20,736 nt of DNA from a virus, in IMG/VR virus record IMGVR_UViG_3300003702_000345, positions 1-20,736 of that record. One strand, written 5' to 3'. A program made the position numbers and the translations under genes. The notes beneath the pieces are model-generated. The model was not told the origin of the DNA and did not search any database. It was given only the letters and a program-made list of their open reading frames with translations. Positions 15,117-20,736 of the stretch are shown here, piece after piece; within the stretch, counting starts at the first letter, position 1, and each line of letters opens with the position of its first letter.

Positions 15117-15634
15117 TGTTTAGAAAAGAAATTAAAATAAGTATAGTTCTAATTGTAGCCTTACTATTATTCATGTATGTAGTACCAAAAGTGTTTGCTA
15201 CAAGTTCCCCAACAGATAATTGTGTCCCACCAGGCTGTGACGAAACTTCTGTTATTCCAAATCCAATGCCGGGAGTGGTGGATCCGCCCCCAACCTTAGC
15301 AGAACAAGCAATAGGTCAACGGGTAAACAGACCATTAATGTGTGGACCAATGGAAATGCTTGTTCCAACTATTCAAGAAAGGGGTGAGATTGCAGTTTGG
15401 AGGGGAGTAATGTATATTCCCGCCAATAGTGGCAATCCATTAAATGGGTTACACGAAGTTTGGCTGTGGGTTAATCCTGAAACAGGAACTTGGACTATAA
15501 TAGAAATACATAAAATGCCGGATGACTCAGTAATGGGTTGTATATATGCATTTGGCTTATTACCTTCACATATGGGTCAACCTGAACCAACAAACAAAGC
15601 ACCACAGAGTCCTGTTATCAACAAAATGCAATGA
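15116..15634 (+). CDS. Secreted or membrane-anchored hypothetical protein with signal peptide
   Basis: Its 172 residues start with a basic MFRKEIK and a hydrophobic core (ISIVLIVALLLFMYVV), ending in KVFA-TS, which fits signal peptidase cleavage. The exported part is Pro-rich with four Cys (DNCVPPGCDE, LMCGPM, MGCIY) that could form disulfides, and has a compact strand-rich middle (WLWVNPETGTWTIIEI). A periplasmic location is inferred. It might be a host-envelope or superinfection-exclusion factor; no family recognised. Confidence 0.75.
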   Translation: MFRKEIKISIVLIVALLLFMYVVPKVFATSSPTDNCVPPGCDETSVIPNPMPGVVDPPPTLAEQAIGQRVNRPLMCGPMEMLVPTIQERGEIAVWRGVMYIPANSGNPLNGLHEVWLWVNPETGTWTIIEIHKMPDDSVMGCIYAFGLLPSHMGQPEPTNKAPQSPVINKMQ

Positions 15635-15679
15635 TCTCCGTATTATACTACCTTTTAATGGTAAATAGTTATACGGAGA
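15635..15679 (+). promoter_or_regulatory. Stem-loop sequestering the ribosome-binding site of the next gene
   Basis: TCTCCGTAT (15635-15643) pairs perfectly with ATACGGAGA (15671-15679), nine base pairs; inside, TACC and GGTA can extend it. The 3' arm contains the GGAG (15675-15678) that lies eight bases before ATG 15687, so folding would hide the ribosome-binding site. There is no T-run, which argues against a terminator. Confidence 0.55.
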
Positions 15680-15686
15680 GTATTTC

Positions 15687-15992
15687 ATGGCTAGACCCAA
15701 ACCTAAAATCCTATTAGATTACACTAACAAAGAAACATATAAAAGCGAACAAATTCTAGAAGCAGACGCTATATACGCAGTATTTTATAAAAATACTCCT
15801 ATAAATTTGCGAGCACTTAACTCTCTTGTTAATTATCCAGGTCCAAAGTACAAAAAGGTTAGTTTTTCTAATTCAGGTCATGCATTCAATTTAGCAGAAA
15901 GATTGAATAAACTTTTTAGATGTAATGATTTCACAGTTGTAAAATTACGAGATGGCGAAACGATCACAGAAAGTGACATTAACTTTAACTGA
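15687..15992 (+). CDS. Small hypothetical protein of T4-like marine phages
   Basis: A 101-residue basic protein starting [12 protein letters not shown], with a conserved-looking core [20 protein letters not shown] and an AERLNKLF helix. The pattern is one I recall from marine T4-like phages, without known function. Its ribosome-binding site lies inside the upstream stem-loop, so translation may be regulated. It overlaps the next gene by 41 bases. Confidence 0.75.
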   Translation: MARPKPKILLDYTNKETYKSEQILEADAIYAVFYKNTPINLRALNSLVNYPGPKYKKVSFSNSGHAFNLAERLNKLFRCNDFTVVKLRDGETITESDINFN

Positions 15993-16386
15993 TCCTATAG
16001 ATATAATTAACGATATTGAGGAAAAAATTAAATCTTTAGATTTGTCATATAAAGGTGACCTAATAGATCCTCACAAGTTTTTTTCAAATTATAGACAAGT
16101 AATGCCATTTGGTAATCCTACAGGACTTAACAAAGGTGTACGATTATCATCTGCTGGTTGGTCTTTTATGAAAAGATTCTATGAATATAAACGAATCCAA
16201 TTACGTGCAGATAAAATAACCCCCAATCATTTGCTGAATTTGGACCGATTTTTGATAGGCCCTTATCATATGTATAAGTCAAAAACCCTGAAATTATTGT
16301 ATGTATTCAACCCTATGGACCAGCAAGAATTCACACTTTTTGATGGGGATTTGAACTTATGGTGCCAAGCAATGAAGGAATCCTAA
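15952..16386 (+). CDS. Hypothetical basic protein
   Basis: A 144-residue protein starting inside the previous gene (ATG 15952). A Lys-rich helical N-terminus leads to [20 protein letters not shown], then a basic segment ([17 protein letters not shown]) and [16 protein letters not shown]. The arrangement suggests a small nucleic-acid-binding domain, but no family can be named. It is the last gene before the repeat-containing gap. Confidence 0.7.
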   Translation: MAKRSQKVTLTLTDPIDIINDIEEKIKSLDLSYKGDLIDPHKFFSNYRQVMPFGNPTGLNKGVRLSSAGWSFMKRFYEYKRIQLRADKITPNHLLNLDRFLIGPYHMYKSKTLKLLYVFNPMDQQEFTLFDGDLNLWCQAMKES

Positions 16387-16387
16387 T

Positions 16388-16463
16388 AAATCAATGACTT
16401 AAAAACCTAGCAAAATCAAGCACTTATATTTTTTTTTGGTTTCCTTTTAAAATCAATGACTTA
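16388..16463 (+). repeat. Three direct repeats of AAATCAATGACTTA
   Basis: Identical copies lie at 16388-16401 and 16450-16463, and a two-mismatch copy (AAATCAAGCACTTA) at 16413-16426; spacings are 25 and 37 bases. They fill most of the 155-base gap before the MoxR gene and end six bases before the -35 box. Such an array could be an operator or iteron-like protein-binding site. Confidence 0.6.
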
Positions 16464-16468
16464 TAAGG

Positions 16469-16497
16469 TTGACACATATAGCATATGACCATATAAT
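16469..16497 (+). promoter_or_regulatory. Perfect consensus sigma70 promoter for the MoxR-VWA operon
   Basis: TTGACA (16469-16474), exactly 17 bases, TATAAT (16492-16497). Initiation near 16504 gives a leader of about 38 bases with AGAGAGTTAGG before ATG 16542. It is the best promoter in the window. The repeats directly upstream suggest that a DNA-binding protein controls it. Confidence 0.85.
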
Positions 16498-16541
16498 GTA
16501 ATAATAGTAGAAGTAATCACACATAAGAGAGTTAGGCAAAT

Positions 16542-17630
16542 ATGAGTGCAACAGATGCAAGGACAGTCAAACTGTCAGAAGCACGGAGTTTAATACTTCA
16601 TGCTTTCAATCATAAAAGACCTGTATTTTTGTGGGGTCCACCTGGAATAGGAAAAAGTGATTTGGCACAACAGATTACCGATTCTTTGACAGGTTTATTG
16701 ATAGACGTCCGTCTTCCATTATGGGAACCCACTGACATTAAAGGAATACCGTTTTTCAACTCTAAGACAAAGAAAATGGAATGGGCACCGCCGACTGAAC
16801 TGCCTGATGCAGTGTTAGCAAAGAAGTGGCCCATCATAGTCTTGCTCCTAGATGAGTTAAACTCTGCTCCTCCTAGTGTACAGGCCGCGGCTTACCAGTT
16901 GATTCTTAATCGCAAGGTTGGTACTTATTCATTACCAGACAATGTGGTTATTATCGCTTGTGGTAACCGAGAAACAGATAAAGGTGTTACTTACAGAATG
17001 CCCAAACCATTAGCCAACCGTTTCTTCCATATGGAAGTTAGGGTCGACTATGAAGATTGGTTGGATTGGGCGACTAACAATAACATCCATCCCGATGTAG
17101 TTGGTTACATCACAGTGAACAAGCAGGACCTATATGATTTTGATCCAACAGCAGATGGTCATTCATTTGCTACTCCTAGGTCCTGGACTTTTGTTAGTAA
17201 CATGCTCCCCGACGTTCCGGAGGACTTGTTAACTGACATGGTTGCTGGTTGTGTTGGAGAAGGACTGGCGATTAAGTTCAAGAACCACATGAAGGTTGCA
17301 GGAAAAATGCCCAACCCGACACATGTGTTGACGGGCAAGGTTAAGGAACTTAAGGTCAAAGAGGTCAGTGCTATGTATGCATTGGCAACTAGTCTTTGTT
17401 ATGAACTCAAGGATAGTTTCGAACACCTTACAAAGAAGGATAAGCGGCCCACGTGGGACAAATATGCTGATAACTTCTTTAGGTTCATAATGGACAACTT
17501 CGAACCAGAGATGGTTATTATGGCGTCAAGGTTAGCAATTAAGAATTACAACCTGCCATTCAATCATCGTAAACTTAAAAACTTTGGAGAATTCTTCGAG
17601 CGTTATGGGAAACTCATCCAGAAAGCCTAA
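16542..17630 (+). CDS. MoxR-family AAA+ ATPase
   Basis: A chaperone-like AAA+ ATPase of 362 residues. Walker A GPPGIGKS is at residues 32-39, Walker B LLLDELNS has D104 and E105, ACGN is the sensor 1 region, and MPKPLANRF carries the arginine-finger-type Arg. The C-terminal 170 residues form a helical lid and extension. MoxR ATPases work with VWA-domain proteins to remodel or mature target complexes, and such a partner is the next gene, overlapping by 26 bases. The gene is less AT-rich than the window average, which may reflect high expression or separate origin. Its target in the phage cycle is unknown. Confidence 0.92.
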   Translation: MSATDARTVKLSEARSLILHAFNHKRPVFLWGPPGIGKSDLAQQITDSLTGLLIDVRLPLWEPTDIKGIPFFNSKTKKMEWAPPTELPDAVLAKKWPIIVLLLDELNSAPPSVQAAAYQLILNRKVGTYSLPDNVVIIACGNRETDKGVTYRMPKPLANRFFHMEVRVDYEDWLDWATNNNIHPDVVGYITVNKQDLYDFDPTADGHSFATPRSWTFVSNMLPDVPEDLLTDMVAGCVGEGLAIKFKNHMKVAGKMPNPTHVLTGKVKELKVKEVSAMYALATSLCYELKDSFEHLTKKDKRPTWDKYADNFFRFIMDNFEPEMVIMASRLAIKNYNLPFNHRKLKNFGEFFERYGKLIQKA

Positions 17631-18993
17631 CTCTTATAGTTCCCGGCTCGAGGATAGGGACGGGGAGTTTTACTCCCCGCTCCGTCTTTTCCTAGAGAAG
17701 GAAAAAGCCGATATTAAAAAGGCTCTCAATCTCCCAGATGTTCCGTTTGTGTTTGATAAGGAACAGAGAGAAAGGATTACACTCGCTAGAGTTAGGATGC
17801 TTATGAAGCACCCATTCTGGGGCAATCTTGCTACAAGACTTAAAGTAGTAGAAGCGAGTAACTGGTGTCCTACAGCCGCTACCGATGGTCGTTGCCTGTA
17901 CTACAACCAGGAATTTATTAAGTTATTAGATGATGACGAACTTGTATTTCTAGTTGGTCATGAACTCCTCCACTGTATCTATGAACATATGGATCCAGAT
18001 GTAAAGGGAGATAGAAACAGTATTATATGGAATATTGCAACAGATTATAATATCAATATGACCCTAGATGAACAGGGTATTGGTAAAGTAATTACGTTAG
18101 TCGAAATATTACTCGACTACAAATACAGAGGCATGTCTAGTTTTGAAATTTATGATGATGTCCTTGCTAATGTTCCAAAGATCGATTTAGACAAATTAGT
18201 AGATAAAATACTTGATGAGCACCTAAACGAAGATGGTGATGGTGACGAAGAAGGCGAAAGTAAAGGCTCAGGCAAAGAAGATGGTGATAACGAAAGACCA
18301 GGTAAGCCTAAATTTACTAAAGAAGAAAGGAAACAGATTAAAGATGAATTAAAGGATGCTGTACTTCAGGCGGCACAGGCCGCTGGTGCAGACAATTTGC
18401 CAGCTGATATTAATAGGATGATAAATGATCTAACTAGACCTAAGATGGACTGGAAAGATCTACTCCATGTGCAGATTGAAAGTTCTTTAAAAAGTGACTA
18501 TTCATTCATGCGTCCAAACCGTAAAGCATGGCACATGGATGCTATTTTACCGGGTATTAGAGACGGTGAAAAATTAGATATTGCAATAGGTATTGATGCT
18601 AGTGGTAGTATTTCAGACAATATGGTTAGAGAAATGCTTACTGAAGTAGATGGTATAATGCATCAGTATGATGCTTATAACATCCATATATGGCAGTTTG
18701 ATACCAAAGTATTTGGATATGAAATATTCACTCATGAAGATGGTAAAGACATCCGTGACTATAAAGTAGAAGGTGGTGGCGGAACAGAGTTCATGAAGAA
18801 TTGGGAGTTTATGAGAGATGAAGGTATTGAACCAAAACAGTTAATTATATTCACAGATGGCTACCCCTGGGGCAAATGGGGAGAAGAACACTACTGTGAT
18901 ACACTGTTTCTAATCCATGGCTATCCAGACAAGAAATTTAAAGCGCCTTTTGGGGTTACTGCTCATTATGAAGCATATACAAAAGGTCGTTGA
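17605..18993 (+). CDS. VWA-domain protein with HELLH metallopeptidase-like domain (DUF2201 type)
   Basis: The predicted partner of the MoxR ATPase. I chose ATG 17605 (462 residues), since the upstream alternative is a TTG at 17584. The N-terminal domain carries FLVGHELLHCIYEH (H119, E120, H123), a zinc-peptidase-type motif, then WNIATDYNIN with D147 as possible third ligand. An acidic Gly/Ser linker (about residues 212-235) follows. The C-terminal domain is a von Willebrand A fold with the MIDAS motif DASGS (D331 onward), the threonine in GGGGTEF, and IIFTDGYPWG. The arrangement matches DUF2201-type peptidase-VWA proteins paired with MoxR. Whether it cuts protein is unproven. Base composition shifts strongly within the gene near 17990. 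Confidence 0.85.
   Translation: MGNSSRKPNSYSSRLEDRDGEFYSPLRLFLEKEKADIKKALNLPDVPFVFDKEQRERITLARVRMLMKHPFWGNLATRLKVVEASNWCPTAATDGRCLYYNQEFIKLLDDDELVFLVGHELLHCIYEHMDPDVKGDRNSIIWNIATDYNINMTLDEQGIGKVITLVEILLDYKYRGMSSFEIYDDVLANVPKIDLDKLVDKILDEHLNEDGDGDEEGESKGSGKEDGDNERPGKPKFTKEERKQIKDELKDAVLQAAQAAGADNLPADINRMINDLTRPKMDWKDLLHVQIESSLKSDYSFMRPNRKAWHMDAILPGIRDGEKLDIAIGIDASGSISDNMVREMLTEVDGIMHQYDAYNIHIWQFDTKVFGYEIFTHEDGKDIRDYKVEGGGGTEFMKNWEFMRDEGIEPKQLIIFTDGYPWGKWGEEHYCDTLFLIHGYPDKKFKAPFGVTAHYEAYTKGR
17661..17679 (+). promoter_or_regulatory. GC-rich hairpin early in the VWA gene
   Basis: CGGGGAG and CTCCCCG form a perfect seven-pair stem around TTTTA, followed eight bases later by TTTT (17688-17691). 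It lies 31 bases after the MoxR stop, inside the VWA coding region. It could act as a weak attenuator or RNA-stability element between the two proteins. Confidence 0.4.
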
Positions 18994-18997
18994 AAGG

Positions 18998-19039
18998 TTT
19001 TCGCAAGAAGCGAAAAAGAGTGACTGGACTCTTTCCAGT
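18998..19039 (+). promoter_or_regulatory. Three overlapping hairpins in the leader of the HTH-like gene
   Basis: Hairpin 1: TTTTCGC (18998-19004) with GCGAAAA (19010-19016). Hairpin 2: AAAGAGT (19015-19021) with ACTCTTT (19028-19034). Hairpin 3: ACTGG (19023-19027) with CCAGT (19035-19039). Hairpin 3 uses the loop of hairpin 2 and excludes it. A ribosome-binding site (AATAGGAG) follows for ATG 19059. Placement between two genes suits RNA processing, attenuation or a translational switch. Confidence 0.5.
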
Positions 19040-19058
19040 ACAACAATAGGAGTTTTAT

Positions 19059-19319
19059 ATGGCAACAGCCACAAAAACCGATAAGGTGCTTACAGCACTA
19101 CAAGAAGGTCAAGAAATGACTTCAGCGCAGATCACTGCTCGTTGGGATGTCCCCAACGTTGGTGCCGTGATCCAGAACTTGCGTTTTAAGGGTCATTCTG
19201 TGTACCTTAATACCCACAAAGATACGAAGGGTCGCGTGACCAAGAAGTATCGTTTGGGTACTCCTTCCAGACGTGTTGTAGCCGCCGGCTACAAGGCGCT
19301 TGCCGAAGGTTCTGCGTAA
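19059..19319 (+). CDS. Small helix-turn-helix-like protein
   Basis: An 86-residue basic protein. VLTALQEGQEMTSAQITARW (residues 10-29) followed by VPNVGAVIQNLRFKG reads as a winged-helix DNA-binding core with a recognition helix; the tail KYRLGTPSRRVVAAGYKALA is basic. I recall very similar small proteins in marine T4-like phages. The gene is clearly more GC-rich than its neighbours, with a strong ribosome-binding site and hairpins on both sides, suggesting high or regulated expression. A transcription-regulator role is inferred. Confidence 0.8.
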   Translation: MATATKTDKVLTALQEGQEMTSAQITARWDVPNVGAVIQNLRFKGHSVYLNTHKDTKGRVTKKYRLGTPSRRVVAAGYKALAEGSA

Positions 19320-19354
19320 GCAGAAATTACCGAGTGGGGGACCTTGTGTCCCCC
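19310..19354 (+). promoter_or_regulatory. Pair of hairpins after the HTH-like gene
   Basis: TTCTGC-GTAA-GCAGAA (19310-19325) is a six-pair stem with a GNRA-class tetraloop that includes the TAA stop. GGGGGAC-CTTGT-GTCCCCC (19336-19354) is a very stable seven-pair stem. No T-run follows (TTAGG), so this is more likely a 3'-end stabiliser or processing signal than a strong terminator. Confidence 0.5.
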
Positions 19355-19367
19355 TTAGGTGACTAAC

Positions 19368-19514
19368 ATGAGAGACTTTAAAGACACTTATACGTTTGCA
19401 TTATTCAGTGGAGCATTTTCATTTGTTGAATTTGTTTTATGTATAATTGCTTGGGCTCTTATTATTTTTATACCAGCAGCTCTTGTAGTTGGATTAATAT
19501 CAAAACTATTCTAA
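19368..19514 (+). CDS. Small membrane protein
   Basis: ATG 19368 to TAA 19512-19514 encodes 48 residues. A polar start (MRDFKDTYTF) leads into a long hydrophobic stretch from about residue 16 to 46, with Gly, Pro and Trp (AWALIIFIPAALVVGLI), enough for one or two membrane passes. AGGTGA lies five bases upstream, a good ribosome-binding site, and a terminator follows. Family and function unknown. Confidence 0.6.
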   Translation: MRDFKDTYTFALFSGAFSFVEFVLCIIAWALIIFIPAALVVGLISKLF

Positions 19515-19540
19515 TAACATAATAATAATAATAAAATTGA

Positions 19541-19567
19541 ATGAGCCTGCAATGGGCTCATTTTTTT
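19541..19567 (+). terminator. Rho-independent terminator
   Basis: ATGAGCC (19541-19547) pairs with GGCTCAT (19555-19561) around a seven-base loop, with T's continuing to 19567. It closes the transcription unit that includes the HTH-like gene and the 48-residue membrane protein. A new promoter begins 13 bases later. Confidence 0.85.
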
Positions 19568-19579
19568 GATAAAAAAAGG

Positions 19580-19609
19580 TTGACAATACCATAAAGTTCG
19601 TATTATAAT
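19580..19609 (+). promoter_or_regulatory. sigma70-like promoter
   Basis: Perfect TTGACA (19580-19585), an 18-base spacer and perfect TATAAT (19604-19609). Initiation near 19616 gives a leader of about 27 bases with AGGAGG seven bases before ATG 19643. Promoter, leader and ribosome-binding site are all near consensus, so strong expression is expected. Confidence 0.8.
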
Positions 19610-19642
19610 AATAACTATACGTATATATTAGGAGGTCATAAA

Positions 19643-19891
19643 ATGGCTGAAGAAGCAACAACAAATGAAAATCTGACTATAGCAGATTTACAAACGATTG
19701 TAAATATTATCGACACGGCAACTCAGAGAGGTGCGTTTCGTGCAAACGAATTAAAGGTTGTAGGTAGTGTTTATGAAAAAACCACTGCATTTTTAGAATC
19801 AGTGAGTCAAGCTGAAAAAGATGCGGCTCCAGAAGCAGAAACTTTAGAAAAAGATGTAGGAGACGCAGAAGAAGAAGGAGGCGACAAATAA
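19643..19891 (+). CDS. Small acidic hypothetical protein
   Basis: An 82-residue protein, very acidic in its second half (EAETLEKDVGDAEEEGGDK). The first half has a helical core (LTIADLQTIVNIIDTATQRG, then FRANELKVVGSVYEKTTAFL). I recall a comparable short protein in cyanophage genomes, without function. It has a consensus promoter and AGGAGG, and overlaps the next gene by one base, so the pair is probably co-expressed. Confidence 0.75.
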   Translation: MAEEATTNENLTIADLQTIVNIIDTATQRGAFRANELKVVGSVYEKTTAFLESVSQAEKDAAPEAETLEKDVGDAEEEGGDK

Positions 19892-20499
19892 TGACAGATT
19901 TTATAAGGCATATAGGACGAGTTGATGGTACAGGATCTCGTATTGTAGTAGTATTTCGTCAATTGCCAGACGAGCCGGAGAACGCATTGATTGTTTTCAG
20001 TGATGCATTATCAGATCGTTATCATGACGAGTTAATGCATGCCTTGGAAAGTGGCACTGCACAAACAGGTCCAGACCTATTTCCGTTTTTGCAAAGACAA
20101 CGATTTTCCGATGGAATACCTATGCTTGATGCATTACACAAGAAGAAATTACTTCACAAACATCCAACAGATAAGATTTTAATGACGCCTAGGAGAGATA
20201 TGGTAATCAAACTAGACGAATTAAATGTAGATCTTAAGGATATTGATTGGGGTGGATTAGATCAACAGGCAACCAAAGAAACACCAGAACCATCAGCAAT
20301 AGATCAATATGCTGTACAACCCGGAGATAATGCACCTGCTCCTACAGGTGATACTGCATTATCAGATGCTGATCTAGCCTCACAACGGATATCACAGGCA
20401 ACTTCATTAGAAGAAGAAGCAAAACGTCTTCGAGATGAAGCATATGATTACGATCCTGATCTAAAACCAAAACGCGGACGACCAAGAAAAACTTCATAA
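19891..20499 (+). CDS. Hypothetical protein with C-terminal AT-hook-like motif
   Basis: A 202-residue protein. The N-terminal 115 residues form a folded domain (MTDFIRHIGRVDGTGSRIVV, VVFRQLPDEPENALIVFSD, MLDALHKKKLLHK) that I recall from marine T4-like phages without known function. A Pro/Ala/Asp-rich linker and a short coiled helix (SLEEEAKRLRDEAYDYD) lead to the end PKRGRPRKTS, where RGRP at residues 195-198 with flanking basic residues matches the AT-hook core for minor-groove binding. A DNA-associated role is inferred from this tail. Confidence 0.75.
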   Translation: MTDFIRHIGRVDGTGSRIVVVFRQLPDEPENALIVFSDALSDRYHDELMHALESGTAQTGPDLFPFLQRQRFSDGIPMLDALHKKKLLHKHPTDKILMTPRRDMVIKLDELNVDLKDIDWGGLDQQATKETPEPSAIDQYAVQPGDNAPAPTGDTALSDADLASQRISQATSLEEEAKRLRDEAYDYDPDLKPKRGRPRKTS

Positions 20500-20506
20500 G
20501 TGCTAA

Positions 20507-20514
20507 AATAAATA
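20507..20514 (+). promoter_or_regulatory. T4-late-like promoter motif AATAAATA
   Basis: AATAAATA, seven of eight matches to the T4 late element, placed so that transcription would begin around 20520 and reach an ATG at 20533. Position in the short gap before a gene makes it more convincing than the motif alone. Confidence 0.45.
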
Positions 20515-20532
20515 CAGTAAAGTATTTATGAA

Positions 20533-20736
20533 ATGGCCATATATAAAAAAGATAAGTCTTTTAATAACATTTTAGAAGATATTCAGTTTGACAATATACC
20601 AATAGAATATATTCATTGGATTGTGTTGCATCTTACTGATGGTCGCAAACTTAAAATTATCCCGTCCGAATTAAAGAATATTACTAATACTGATAATCTT
20701 TTTGATGATCCACGACTCGAGGCTATAGGGCCTATT
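20533..20736 (+). CDS. Unknown protein, 5' part (runs off the window)
   Basis: The frame from ATG 20533 (MAIYKKDKSFNNILED) stays open for 68 codons to the window edge. It shows a hydrophobic strand (WIVLHLTD) and DGRKLKIIPSEL, followed by DDPRLEAIGPI. No family recognised. The late-type promoter motif just upstream suggests a structural or other late gene. Confidence 0.65.
   Translation, partial: MAIYKKDKSFNNILEDIQFDNIPIEYIHWIVLHLTDGRKLKIIPSELKNITNTDNLFDDPRLEAIGPI

Noticed and set aside
16425-16440. T-run after the 15952 gene as a rho-independent terminator
   Set aside because: The T9 run (about 16430-16438) is not preceded by a convincing stem; only weak AAACC/GGTTT pairing across the run is possible.
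1-20736. CRISPR array, insertion sequence or integrase
   Set aside because: No regularly spaced repeat-spacer pattern, transposase-like ORF or integrase motif was seen on either strand; the only direct-repeat set is the short one at 16388-16463.

Overview
The window looks like part of a T4-like (myovirus-type) phage genome, probably of a marine bacterium. The evidence is AT-rich DNA, every convincing gene on the + strand, stop/start overlaps between neighbours, family-B DNA polymerase next to a gp45-like sliding clamp, a T4 RNase H-type 5'-3' exonuclease, T4-late-promoter-like AATAAATA motifs, and several small proteins whose sequence pattern I recall from marine T4-like phages. The low GC would suit a SAR11-like host, but nothing here proves the host.

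Layout. (1) 1-1976: probable late virion genes, ending in a peptidoglycan amidase whose reading frame joins the preceding gene across a run of ten A. (2) 1975-2131: a late-type promoter, a compact GC-rich structured element that could be a small RNA, and a sigma70-like promoter. (3) 2132-5816: replication genes (DsbA-like protein, gp43 polymerase, gp45 clamp). (4) 5817-13091: a 7-deazaguanine DNA-modification block: DpdA transglycosylase, a DUF465-like protein, a companion unknown, a QueD-like paralogue without the usual catalytic Cys, a glycosyltransferase, FolE, a phosphoribosyltransferase, a broken queD, and QueE with an unusual radical-SAM cysteine spacing. (5) 13091-16386: the exonuclease and small unknown genes. 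(6) 16388-18993: direct repeats and a consensus promoter driving a MoxR AAA+ ATPase and a VWA/HELLH metallopeptidase-like partner. (7) 18994-20736: small genes (HTH-like protein, membrane peptide, AT-hook protein), RNA hairpins, a terminator, another promoter, and the start of a late gene that runs off the window.

How the genes may work together. FolE, QueD and QueE convert GTP to 7-carboxy-7-deazaguanine (CDG). DpdA exchanges guanine in DNA for a 7-deazaguanine base, hiding the DNA from restriction enzymes. No QueC (CDG to preQ0) is present here and the recognisable queD has lost its middle. The block therefore either relies on the host or phage genes elsewhere, or makes a product other than preQ0. 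The QueD-like paralogue, glycosyltransferase and phosphoribosyltransferase are candidates for unusual steps: changing the base, decorating it, or recycling the displaced guanine.

Limits: all calls come from reading motifs by eye. Statements about homologues in other phages are from memory and were not searched.
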